Source: Cerina sp048266425 (GTDB lineage Bacteria; Bacteroidota; Bacteroidia; Flavobacteriales; Flavobacteriaceae). From it: a stretch of 64,000 bases of DNA. The stretch spans positions 82,857-146,856 of the forward strand of contig JBLWZN010000004.1 of NCBI GenBank assembly GCA_048266425.1, written 5' to 3'. A program made the position numbers and the translations under genes. Of this stretch, positions 17,052 through 25,219 are shown piece by piece (positions within the stretch are counted from its first letter, which is position 1; the number at the start of each line of letters is the position of its first letter). Under the pieces are notes generated by a model, which was given only the letters and a program-made list of their open reading frames with translations, made no database searches and was not told the origin of the DNA.

Positions 17052-17303
17052 GTGGGTCTAATCGTTACAGTTGCTCATTTAAGGCGAGGCCAAAAAGGTA
17101 TCATTAAGGAATTTGTCGAAGACATACTCCCCATCAAACTATTGGAGCTGGGCTGTTTGCCTGGGAATATAGTGGAATTGGTACAAGTGGCCCCACTGAA
17201 CGACCCCATCTACATCAACGTAAACGGCTCCCATATAGCCATACGCAGGTCGGTTGCCCTGCAAATAGAATTGGACCTCCTTGAAGATTCTGTTGCATCA
17301 TGA
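17052..17303 (+). CDS. feoA: FeoA-domain protein
   Basis: This 83-residue SH3-like protein has the typical pattern: VAHLRRGQKGIIKEF, LPIKLLELGCLPGNIVELV and GSHIAIRRSVALQIEL. FeoA binds the FeoB G-domain side and supports ferrous iron uptake. The frame begins at GTG 17052, because an in-frame stop lies just upstream (17043-17045) and no ATG is available. Its TGA overlaps the feoB ATG by 4 nt (ATGA), indicating translational coupling. Confidence 0.92.
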   Translation: MGLIVTVAHLRRGQKGIIKEFVEDILPIKLLELGCLPGNIVELVQVAPLNDPIYINVNGSHIAIRRSVALQIELDLLEDSVAS

Positions 17304-19537
17304 GCAAAAACATTAATGTATCGCTCATAGGCAACCCGAACACTGGGAAAACTTCGGTCTTTAACCAACTCACCGGACTAAAACAGAAGGTGGGCAACTA
17401 CCCGGGAATTACCGTAGAAAAAAAGCAAGGGATTTGCAAATTGCCCAGGGGTGTTAAAGCACACATCCTGGATTTGCCAGGTACTTATAGCCTTAACACC
17501 ACTTCTTTGGATGAAAGCGTTGTGGTTGAACTTTTGCTGAACAAGAACGATAAGGATTTCCCCGATGTGGCCGTGGTAATCACGGATGTGGAAAACCTTA
17601 AGCGAAATCTACTTTTGTTCACCCAGATCAAGGACCTTAAGATTCCGGCCATTCTGGTCATCAATATGGCGGATATGATGCCCAGAAAAGGAATTACCTT
17701 GGATATCCCCCTGCTCGAAGAAAAATTGAATACCAAAATTGCTCTTGTAAGCACTAGAAAGGGCACCGGGGTTGACCGAATAAAGGAACTGATCGCCGAT
17801 TATAAAAACTTGTCCGTTGCACCGGTCGTGGACACAACCCTGATTGCACCGGAATATTTTGATAGTTTAAGGGAAACCTTCCCCAAGGAAGACCTTTATA
17901 AACTGTGGTTGGTCATTACCCAGGATGTCAATTTTATGCCTATTGAAAAAAAGCATATTGCGGATACCTCATCGTTTGCCACCAAATCCAAATCCGAACT
18001 AAAGCGGCTACAGCAAAAGGAAACTATTTTGCGGTACCAATTTATCAACGGAATCCTGAAGCAGACCTATAAAATAGATTTAGCCGCTGCCAAAGGGTTC
18101 AGGGCGGTTTTGGACAAAATCCTGACCCATAAGATATTTGGGTACCTTATTTTCCTTTTGATCCTGCTCACCATTTTTCAGGCCATTTATGACTGGAGCA
18201 GTTATCCTATGGACATGATCGATGCGTTTTTTGCCAACGCCAGTGAATGGGTAAAAAATACAATGCCACCGGGAGTTTTTACGAATCTCATTGCCGAAGG
18301 CATTTTGGCAGGCATTGGGGGTATCGTAATCTTTATACCACAGATCGCCTTTTTGTTCCTGTTTATCTCTTTGTTGGAGGAGTCCGGCTATATGAGTCGG
18401 GTCGTTTTCTTAATGGATCGGGTAATGCGCCCCTTCGGATTGAGCGGCAAGAGCGTAGTGCCCCTAATTTCAGGTACCGCCTGTGCCATACCTGCGATCA
18501 TGGCCACCCGGACGATCGAGAATTGGAAAGAAAGATTGATCACAATTTTGGTTACTCCGTTCACCACATGTTCCGCGAGATTACCCATTTACTTGATTAT
18601 TATAGCTCTTGTTATTCCTGAGGGTCGATTTTTGGGACTTGGATATCAGGCACTTACCCTAATGTTCATGTATTTGATCGGGTTTGCCGCATCCTTGGGA
18701 TCGGCCATGATATTGAACAAGATCCTCAAAACAAACAGTCGTTCCTTTTTCGTAATGGAAATGCCGAACTATAAAATGCCCTTGTTCAAAAATGTGGCCT
18801 ATACAGTGATTGAAAAAACAAAGAGCTTTGTGGTCGGGGCGGGAAAGATTATTTTGGCCATCTCCATCATTCTTTGGTTTTTGGGATCTAATGGTATTTC
18901 CGATAAATTTAAAAATGCGGATACCATCATATACAATAAATTAAAGACCGAGGGTTTTTCTGAATATAACCAATCCAGGATTGAAGATCATCTTGCTGCA
19001 TATAAAACTGCCCTTAAAGATAGTGTGGGAAACAACGCTCTAACTTTAAGTGATAAAGCCTTGGCAAATTCCCTTGACCAGAAAAAAAAGGAACTCATCC
19101 AAAACGCGGAGCAAGAAGAAATTGCCAGTTATAAATTGGAAAATTCCTATATGGGCTATATGGGGAAGGCCATAGAGCCCATTGTTAGACCGCTGGGTTA
19201 CGATTGGAAAATAGGTATCGCCGTGCTTACCTCCTTTGCCGCCCGTGAAGTATTTGTAGGTACCCTGGCCACCATTTACAGCGTTGGTAACGACGGTGAG
19301 GAAACCATTAAAAACCGCATGGCGGCAGAGATCGATCCCAAGACCAAAAAACCATTGTTCAATCTGGCGTCGGGAGTTTCATTATTATTGTTCTATGCCT
19401 TTGCAATGCAGTGTATGAGTACTCTGGCCATAGTAAAACGCGAGACCAATACTTGGAAATGGCCCACCATGCAATTGGTTTTTATGAGTGCTTTTGCGTA
19501 TCTTGTTGCGTTAATAGCGTATCAGCTGCTTAAATAA
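17300..19537 (+). CDS. feoB: Ferrous iron transport protein B
   Basis: This is a 745-residue GTP-gated Fe(II) transporter. The N-terminal G domain has G1 GNPNTGKTS (residues 11-19), G3 DLPG and G4 NMAD. The membrane domain starts near residue 270 and contains the Gate motifs (VVPLISGTACAIPAIMATRT and TSFAAREVFVGTLATIY). A soluble loop (about 540-610) splits the membrane region. Length and order are normal for Bacteroidota. It follows feoA with a 4-nt overlap and precedes the Cys-rich peptide gene. Confidence 0.97.
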   Translation: MSKNINVSLIGNPNTGKTSVFNQLTGLKQKVGNYPGITVEKKQGICKLPRGVKAHILDLPGTYSLNTTSLDESVVVELLLNKNDKDFPDVAVVITDVENLKRNLLLFTQIKDLKIPAILVINMADMMPRKGITLDIPLLEEKLNTKIALVSTRKGTGVDRIKELIADYKNLSVAPVVDTTLIAPEYFDSLRETFPKEDLYKLWLVITQDVNFMPIEKKHIADTSSFATKSKSELKRLQQKETILRYQFINGILKQTYKIDLAAAKGFRAVLDKILTHKIFGYLIFLLILLTIFQAIYDWSSYPMDMIDAFFANASEWVKNTMPPGVFTNLIAEGILAGIGGIVIFIPQIAFLFLFISLLEESGYMSRVVFLMDRVMRPFGLSGKSVVPLISGTACAIPAIMATRTIENWKERLITILVTPFTTCSARLPIYLIIIALVIPEGRFLGLGYQALTLMFMYLIGFAASLGSAMILNKILKTNSRSFFVMEMPNYKMPLFKNVAYTVIEKTKSFVVGAGKIILAISIILWFLGSNGISDKFKNADTIIYNKLKTEGFSEYNQSRIEDHLAAYKTALKDSVGNNALTLSDKALANSLDQKKKELIQNAEQEEIASYKLENSYMGYMGKAIEPIVRPLGYDWKIGIAVLTSFAAREVFVGTLATIYSVGNDGEETIKNRMAAEIDPKTKKPLFNLASGVSLLLFYAFAMQCMSTLAIVKRETNTWKWPTMQLVFMSAFAYLVALIAYQLLK

Positions 19538-19598
19538 GAATACAGAAAAGAGACTGTTTTTTCCCAATATTCTATTTTCTTTTCTCTAAAAAATAAAA

Positions 19599-19751
19599 AT
19601 GGAGATTCTTCAAAACATTTTGGTATACGTGGTTTTGGCCGTAGCCGTGGCTTACTTGGCCAAGAAGTTTCTATTGCCCAAATCGTTGTTTCCTTCTAAA
19701 AAAAGAAGCGGGAAAGGATGTGGAGATGGGGAATGTGGAGGGTGTCACTAA
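19599..19751 (+). CDS. FeoB-associated Cys-rich membrane peptide
   Basis: This is a 50-residue product: MEILQNILVYVVLAVAVAYL forms one membrane helix, then a basic stretch (PSKKRSGKG) and the tail CGDGECGGCH with three cysteines and a terminal His. Small proteins of this layout commonly follow feoB in Bacteroidota and Firmicutes and are thought to assist Fe(II) transfer. It begins 61 nt after feoB and is probably in the same transcript. Confidence 0.85.
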   Translation: MEILQNILVYVVLAVAVAYLAKKFLLPKSLFPSKKRSGKGCGDGECGGCH

Positions 19752-19830
19752 CAAATACGGCGGGTCCCAAAGCCCAAATGCCACCCATAGGTTCAGGAAA
19801 AGGAACATTCACTGTACAGTGTCCACGAAA

Positions 19831-20223
19831 TTAGACCCCCTTCTGAATAATGGAATAAAAGAGCAGTCCCCATCCAACTACCAAGAAAAGTCCGCCTAAT
19901 GGCGTTACAGGTCCCAAAAACCCCAATTTTCTTCCTTTGGATGCACTAAAGCAAAGTCCATAAATACTAAAGGAAAATAAAAAGGTACCTACAATAAGGC
20001 AATAGCCCATTATTACTTCAAGGTTGGAGTTAAATCCCATGTTAAAACCGAGGATCAACAAGACCAATGCATGGTACATCTGATACCTTACACCGGTCTC
20101 AAAACTTTTCAATTGATCTTCGGTAAAGGATTTCTTTAGGGCATGGGCACCAAAAGCCCCGAATATTACGGCCAACAGGCCATATAAGGCTCCAAAAATT
20201 TGGGTTAGGAAAATCATGTTCAT
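19831..20223 (-). CDS. DUF423 (YgdD-like) membrane protein
   Basis: This 130-residue protein has four hydrophobic helices. The family core is present: GALYGLLAVIFGAFGAHALK near the N-terminus, VRYQMYHALVLLILG in the middle, and LGPVTPLGGLFLVVGWGLLF at the end. The biochemical role is unknown. It lies convergent to the feo operon. Confidence 0.9.
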   Translation of the reverse strand: MNMIFLTQIFGALYGLLAVIFGAFGAHALKKSFTEDQLKSFETGVRYQMYHALVLLILGFNMGFNSNLEVIMGYCLIVGTFLFSFSIYGLCFSASKGRKLGFLGPVTPLGGLFLVVGWGLLFYSIIQKGV

Positions 20224-20335
20224 TCTTTTATCAGAAATAAAAAAGGTTCTTAATCGGATAGAGAATAATTATATCTATTTCCCATCCTGTAAAGAAGTTA
20301 CAACTATGTGCCCTCCTAACCGAGGATAGGGCGGG

Positions 20336-20776
20336 CTATTTCTTTGGAAGGGAATCGATCCGAATTGAAAGTTGTTGATAGAGCCGTTGTGTATCCGTAC
20401 TATCGGACAGGTTGAAAAAGAGCTTTAACGAGTCACGATAAACTAATTTTATTTTTGGATCGGACAGGTTATCCACAAATACATGGACCTTTTTATCCGT
20501 CAGGGAATCCTTGAATTCTTGGTAGACCCCTTTTTCCGTTGCCATGGCCGAAAAACCGTTAAGACGTATCATTGGCGGAATTTTATCGACCCAGACAACG
20601 CTATCCAATTCAGAAAACTTGATCTCCTTGTTGTAGAATCCTGAAAGAATCCGAAACCGATCGAACTTTATTTTGGTCCAATTCTTATAATGGGCGGTAA
20701 ACACGCATAACACTAAAATGATGGTTATAACAATGAGAATATTCCAGAACCATGGCCTTTCTTTCCTTGCAGTCAT
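20336..20776 (-). CDS. Membrane-anchored protein of unknown function
   Basis: This 146-residue protein has one N-terminal membrane helix (FWNILIVITIILVLCVFTAH). A soluble part follows, with alternating strands and a pattern such as ILSGFYNKEIKFSELDSVVW and PPMIRLNGFSAMATEKGVYQ, which could be a PH-like fold. I do not recognise a characterised family. It stands alone between DUF423 and the Nramp gene, all on the minus strand. Confidence 0.6.
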   Translation of the reverse strand: MTARKERPWFWNILIVITIILVLCVFTAHYKNWTKIKFDRFRILSGFYNKEIKFSELDSVVWVDKIPPMIRLNGFSAMATEKGVYQEFKDSLTDKKVHVFVDNLSDPKIKLVYRDSLKLFFNLSDSTDTQRLYQQLSIRIDSLPKK

Positions 20777-20892
20777 AAAATTTTGGGAAACATTATTTTT
20801 TTAGCAAGGTAGGAAATTTTAAAAATATAAATCGCTTGGTTTTCAATCAAAACAAGAACTGCGGTTTGGATTATATTTAACAGGACCTAATG

Positions 20893-22779
20893 CTAGTCCC
20901 TCACAATCAAAACGGGGACCCTTACTTTGTGCCTAACGGCATCTACCGTAGTTCCAAAAAGAATATCCTTCATCAATTTATGGCCATGGGCACCCAGGAC
21001 CAACATGTCAAAAGAGCCATCGTTCACTATTTTGGGGATTTTCCGTTTTGGACTTCCAAAACCTAGCTCAACTTCAACCTTATATCCCATTTCGACAAGC
21101 TTTTTACGATAGGTATCCAGATATGCCTTGTCGCTGGCTGTCTCATAGTCGTCTATACGGCTGCCGTAGACCATTGCTCCAACCGTTTCCACGATGTGGA
21201 TCAGGGTATAGGTCGCTTCCTTTCTGCCCAATTGCAGGGCACTGGTGATGGTCTTGGAATCTACTTCCGAAAAGTCTAGCGCAACCGCGATATTCTTATA
21301 CGTCAACATTTCTGGCTCCTCGGCGAACACTACTTCCTCAATATGGGGCACCAATTTGGTTTGTCGGCTTCTTTTATCCAGTAACGGTTTGAACATTATA
21401 TAGAACAAGAGTCCAATAGCACCAATTGCAAATGGGACCACAAAAACCCAAATATATAGTGGGTTGGGGTTGGTCTCTATCCAAATCCCTATTTCATCGT
21501 ATACCAGTTTGGCGTTTAGGGCAACGATGATCAGGGCTATGACCCAGGAAGCAACTTTGGTAACGGTACCAATCGCAAATTTTCCCATTTTTTCCTTATC
21601 ACTTACAAAATGGATCAATGGGATTATGGCAAACCCAAGTTGGAGACTTAGCACTACTTGACTTAGAACCAACAGCTCGCCAGTGGCCCTATCCCCAAAA
21701 TAAATGACCGTAAACAAGGCGGGGACAATGGCGATGAGACGGGTTATAATGCGGCGTACCCAGGGCTGTATCCTTAAGTTAAGGTAGCCTTCCATGACGA
21801 TTTGCCCTGCCAGCGTACCCGTTATGGTACTGCTCTGCCCTGCGGCTATCAATGCCAAGGCAAACAAAATAGCCGCCCACTTGGACCCCAACAATGGCTC
21901 CAACAACTTATGGGCGTCCTGTATCTCCGCCACCTCGAACATTCCGTTTACGTAAAAAGTGGAAGCTGCAAGAATGAGAATTGCCGCATTGACAAAGAAT
22001 GCCAGATTAAGCGCGATGGCAGAATCTATAAAATTGTACTTTAAAGCTTGCTTAATGCCTTTATCTGTCTTACCGAACTTGCGAGTTTGTACCAAGGACG
22101 AATGTAGATATAGGTTGTGAGGCATTACGGTGGCGCCGATAATCCCGATGGCGATGTATAACGCCGTACTGTTTGGGATGGAAGGAACTAGGCCGGCAAT
22201 TACATCCGTAAGAACCGGTTTGGCCAGGAACATTTCGACCAAAAAGGAAAGTCCGATGATAAAGATCAATGCGATAATAAAGGCTTCCATCTTTCGGATA
22301 CCCTTGTTGATAAGAAAAAGCAACAGAAAGGTATCCAGTACTGTAATACAAACGCCCCATATTAACGGTATGTCGAACAAAAGTTGAAGGCCAATGGCCA
22401 TACCGAGGACTTCGGCCAGATCCATTGCTACAATGGCAATTTCCGCCAACAGGTACAATATAAAATTAACGGGCCTGGAGTAACTTTCCCGTGAACATTG
22501 GGCCAAGTCCTTTCCCTGTACTATTCCCAACCTCGCACTTAGGCTCTGGAGCAATAGGGCCATGATATTGGACATAAGGAGTACCCAGATAAGCTTATAT
22601 CCAAATTGACTGCCCCCTGCGAGATCGGTTGCCCAGTTACCGGGATCCATATATCCGACACTAATAAGGTAAGCCGGACCAAAAAATGCCGCAATCTTCT
22701 TCCAGACGGTAGTATTTTCTGCTATAGAAACCGATTCATGGACTTCTCCCAGGGATTTGTGATCCTTGTTCATCCTCAT
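20893..22779 (-). CDS. mntH: Nramp manganese/iron transporter fused to a universal stress protein domain
   Basis: This is a 628-residue protein. Residues about 25-445 form the Nramp transporter: MDPGNWATD carries the metal-binding DPGN motif and ATVMPHNLYLHSSLVQTR carries the second MPH motif. An extra membrane helix near 450-470 joins it to a C-terminal UspA domain (about 495-628). There, NIAVALDFSEVDSKTITSAL and LVLGAHGHKLMKDILFGTTV match the ATP-binding GxxGH..ilGSt region. Standalone MntH is about 410 residues, so the fusion is notable. It moves Mn(II)/Fe(II) with protons. The start overlaps the mntR stop by 4 nt. Confidence 0.93.
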   Translation of the reverse strand: MRMNKDHKSLGEVHESVSIAENTTVWKKIAAFFGPAYLISVGYMDPGNWATDLAGGSQFGYKLIWVLLMSNIMALLLQSLSARLGIVQGKDLAQCSRESYSRPVNFILYLLAEIAIVAMDLAEVLGMAIGLQLLFDIPLIWGVCITVLDTFLLLFLINKGIRKMEAFIIALIFIIGLSFLVEMFLAKPVLTDVIAGLVPSIPNSTALYIAIGIIGATVMPHNLYLHSSLVQTRKFGKTDKGIKQALKYNFIDSAIALNLAFFVNAAILILAASTFYVNGMFEVAEIQDAHKLLEPLLGSKWAAILFALALIAAGQSSTITGTLAGQIVMEGYLNLRIQPWVRRIITRLIAIVPALFTVIYFGDRATGELLVLSQVVLSLQLGFAIIPLIHFVSDKEKMGKFAIGTVTKVASWVIALIIVALNAKLVYDEIGIWIETNPNPLYIWVFVVPFAIGAIGLLFYIMFKPLLDKRSRQTKLVPHIEEVVFAEEPEMLTYKNIAVALDFSEVDSKTITSALQLGRKEATYTLIHIVETVGAMVYGSRIDDYETASDKAYLDTYRKKLVEMGYKVEVELGFGSPKRKIPKIVNDGSFDMLVLGAHGHKLMKDILFGTTVDAVRHKVRVPVLIVRD

Positions 22780-23435
22780 AATTCGTCCTTTTGAATATAA
22801 ATGTTCTTTGCCGCTTTTCCCGAAATGGTAACACTTTTATCCTTGGTGGCAATTTGGAAGGAATCGTCAAACGATTCCTTAAAAAGGATTTCTATCCGAT
22901 CGCCAAGGACCAATTTAAGCTTATCCAAATATTGTAGAAATTCGGCCGAGGAACTGTTCACCCCAACAAAAATACCCTTGTCCTCCGCGTTACAGTTGGA
23001 GAGCAATACTTTTTCTACTTGTAGAATCTTTCCACTTCTGGATGGAATTGGGTCCCCATGGGGATCAAACCTGGGAAAACCCAGATGCTGGTCCAGTTTT
23101 TCAATGAGTTTGTCACTTTGCACATGTTCCAACTGCTCCGCCACTTCATGCACCTCATCCCAAGCAAAATTCAGTTTCTCTAAAAGGAACACTTCCCATA
23201 AACGATGTTTCCTCACTATGGAAAGGGCAATTTTCTTTCCACTATCGGTCAACGCCACACCTTGGTATTTTTTGTGGTTTATTAAACCTTTATCAGCTAG
23301 TTTCTTTACCATATCGGTTACGGAAGATGGTTTGGTATCCATTTGATCCGCAATGGCGTTGGTGGTCACCAATGCATTGGAAACACCACTCAAGTGATAA
23401 ATTGCTTTTAGATAATTTTCTTCGGCAGGCGTCAA
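22776..23435 (-). CDS. mntR: DtxR/MntR family metal-dependent repressor
   Basis: This 219-residue protein has a winged helix at 1-70 (MTPAEENYLKAIYHLSG, KPSSVTDMVKKLADKGLI). The metal-binding dimerisation domain follows (RKHRLWEVFLLEKLNFAWDE, VHEVAEQLEHVQSDKLIEKL, the E/H-rich helices). A C-terminal FeoA-like SH3 domain covers about 150-219. It senses Mn(II) or Fe(II) and probably represses its own operon with the Nramp gene, with which it is translationally coupled (ATGA overlap). The perfect palindrome at 23555-23570 is a candidate operator. Confidence 0.93.
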   Translation of the reverse strand: MTPAEENYLKAIYHLSGVSNALVTTNAIADQMDTKPSSVTDMVKKLADKGLINHKKYQGVALTDSGKKIALSIVRKHRLWEVFLLEKLNFAWDEVHEVAEQLEHVQSDKLIEKLDQHLGFPRFDPHGDPIPSRSGKILQVEKVLLSNCNAEDKGIFVGVNSSSAEFLQYLDKLKLVLGDRIEILFKESFDDSFQIATKDKSVTISGKAAKNIYIQKDEL

Positions 23436-23554
23436 AATATTATAAATATATAAGAAATAACGTTCAAAAAGGTTCCACCCTTTGGTGGGATCAATTCAAT
23501 ATATAAAATAGTTTCATTCACAAAAATACATATTTATATTTAACAAAATATAAT

Positions 23555-23570
23555 TTTAGACTTATCTAAA
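23555..23570. promoter_or_regulatory. Palindrome, candidate MntR operator
   Basis: TTTAGA-CTTA-TCTAAA is a perfect 6-bp inverted repeat with a 4-bp spacer in the A/T-rich region between mntR (minus) and crtY (plus). DtxR-family operators in related bacteria have this kind of TTTAGG/CCTAAA symmetry. A TATTTTTG -7-like box for the minus strand lies at 23528-23521, which puts the palindrome just upstream of its -33 position. Control of crtY instead is possible. Confidence 0.5.
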
Positions 23571-23674
23571 TAAAAATTTATATTGTTTTGAAAACCTGCA
23601 CGTTGCATTGGTATAGATTAATTAATTTACAGCGAGAAAATTTTCCATATCTTTTTAAACTGAAATCAACTTCC

Positions 23675-24835
23675 ATGTCAACCTACGATTACATCATCAT
23701 TGGCGCAGGAGTTTCTGGCTTGATGCTGGCCGATGCCTTTGGCAGGGATGCCTTTTTCAAGAAGAAGACTGTCTTATTATTGGAAAAAGATCCTAAAACG
23801 ACCAATGACCGTACCTGGTGCTTTTGGGAAAAGGGAAGGGGGAATTTTGATGAATTGATCTACAAAAGTTGGAACCACATTCATTTCGCAGGCCATAATT
23901 TTGAATCCCAGCAATCTATATCTCCCTATACCTATAAGATGATCCGTGGAATCGATTTCTATAGGGAATATTTAAGCCGAATTTCGCTCCATCCCAATAT
24001 TTCCATACAAAGAGCGGAAGTCCTAGGCGTTAAACCGTCCGACGACAGGATTGAAATACGTACAAACATAGCTACCTATCATTGTAAGACAGCGTTCAAT
24101 AGTGTGCTGGATTACGACAAAATGGTTTCCCAAAGGAATTTTCCGGTTTTGCGTCAACATTTTCTTGGATGGTTTATAAAAACCGAAAAACCGACCTTTG
24201 ACGACCATACTGCCACATTTATGGATTTTTCCATTCCCCAAAAGGGCAATACCCGCTTTATGTATGTATTGCCATTTTCCCAAACCGAGGCTTTGGTGGA
24301 GTTTACCCTTTTTTCTGAAAGTCTGTTGTCCGAATTGGAATATGAAGATAGCTTAAAGGACTATTTGATGAATCATTTAAATGGTGTTGGCTATTCTGTT
24401 TCAAAAGTCGAAAAAGGCAGTATACCCATGACTTGTTATAATTTTGCTTCCGCCAATAGGGAAAACCTTTTCCATATCGGCACCGCGGGGGGGTGGACAA
24501 GGGCTAGTACAGGCTTTACCTTTATGAATACCCATAGAAAGATACAGTCTTTAGTACTTATACTTAAAGAAGGTAAGTCCTTGAATAATCTTTATAAAAA
24601 AGACCGATTTTGGTACTACGACTTATTACTATTGGACATTCTCCAACGGGACAACAGCAAAGGTCAACCTATTTTTGAATCCCTTTTCAAGAAGCGACCC
24701 CCTCAACATATCTTTAAATTCCTGGATGGGGACACCAATCTATGGGAAGACCTGATAATCATAAGCGCCTGTCCAAAAAAAGAGTTTATCGGGGCTTTTG
24801 TAGGGAGGGTTTTAGGTTTAATATATTTCGAATAA
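23675..24835 (+). CDS. crtY: Lycopene beta-cyclase
   Basis: The product is 386 residues from ATG 23675. An upstream TTG at 23588 would add 29 residues without family similarity, so the start is placed at MSTYDYIIIGAG. The N-terminal dinucleotide-binding motif IIIGAGVSGLMLAD is followed by NDRTWCFWEKG, a hallmark of CrtY-type cyclases; FHIGTAGGWTRASTGFTF is also present. It turns lycopene into beta-carotene, a precursor of zeaxanthin-type flavobacterial pigments. Its last 23 codons contain the left copy of the 49-bp repeat, and the end (GLIYFE) differs from the ancestral-looking tail GLPHH preserved at 33,928-33,990. Confidence 0.93.
   Translation: MSTYDYIIIGAGVSGLMLADAFGRDAFFKKKTVLLLEKDPKTTNDRTWCFWEKGRGNFDELIYKSWNHIHFAGHNFESQQSISPYTYKMIRGIDFYREYLSRISLHPNISIQRAEVLGVKPSDDRIEIRTNIATYHCKTAFNSVLDYDKMVSQRNFPVLRQHFLGWFIKTEKPTFDDHTATFMDFSIPQKGNTRFMYVLPFSQTEALVEFTLFSESLLSELEYEDSLKDYLMNHLNGVGYSVSKVEKGSIPMTCYNFASANRENLFHIGTAGGWTRASTGFTFMNTHRKIQSLVLILKEGKSLNNLYKKDRFWYYDLLLLDILQRDNSKGQPIFESLFKKRPPQHIFKFLDGDTNLWEDLIIISACPKKEFIGAFVGRVLGLIYFE
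24768..24816 (+). repeat. Left copy of 49-bp direct repeat (crtY 3' end)
   Basis: This begins CCTGTCCAAAAAAAGAG and ends GGAGGGTTTTAGG. It matches 33926-33974 at 47 of 49 positions (differences C/A at 24790 and G/T at 24803). It encodes CPKKEFIGAF and following residues within crtY. It is the proposed left attachment end of the SusCD island. Confidence 0.9.
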
Positions 24836-25162
24836 ACTGCTGAAGATTCAATCAGCACTTAATTTATATTAATTGGTTTTTTATGTGTAATGCCAACACG
24901 AAAGATTCGTTCTGGCGGGTGTAACTATTCACATCTCCTCTAGTTACTTTTAAAGGGGTTCATGAACCTTCGGTTTCGCCAATAATCATTTACCCACTAA
25001 CTTATTATTTTATTCTTTGGTATTCGTGAACCATCGATTTAGGTGGGCATCGAGAATCGTTACGACTCATTTCATACCAGTAAATCTAGAATTTATAGAA
25101 CCAAAAGGGTTGTGATTTTTGTAGGCTAAGATAAATTAAATGTAATTTATACTGTTAAAATC
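24836..25162. other. Intergenic region upstream of susC
   Basis: About 330 bases hold no gene and no recognisable recombinase or repeat. The DNA is A/T-rich with several stops in every frame. It is the left interior of the proposed island, where an excisionase or integrase would have been expected. Confidence 0.4.
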
Positions 25163-25192
25163 TTGCTAATTAAAAATTTTGTATTAACTTAG
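25163..25192 (+). promoter_or_regulatory. Promoter of the susCD operon
   Basis: TTG (25163-25165), exactly 19 nt, then TAACTTAG (25185-25192; one mismatch to TAnnTTTG). The susC ATG follows 27 nt later. No regulator gene (SusR, hybrid two-component or anti-sigma) lies beside the operon. Confidence 0.6.
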
Positions 25193-25219
25193 TCTTAACT
25201 CTAACTTTAACTCAACTTT

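Noticed and set aside
23588..23674. Longer crtY start at a TTG codon
   Set aside because: The added 29 residues do not resemble CrtY, which begins just before the dinucleotide-binding motif at 23675.
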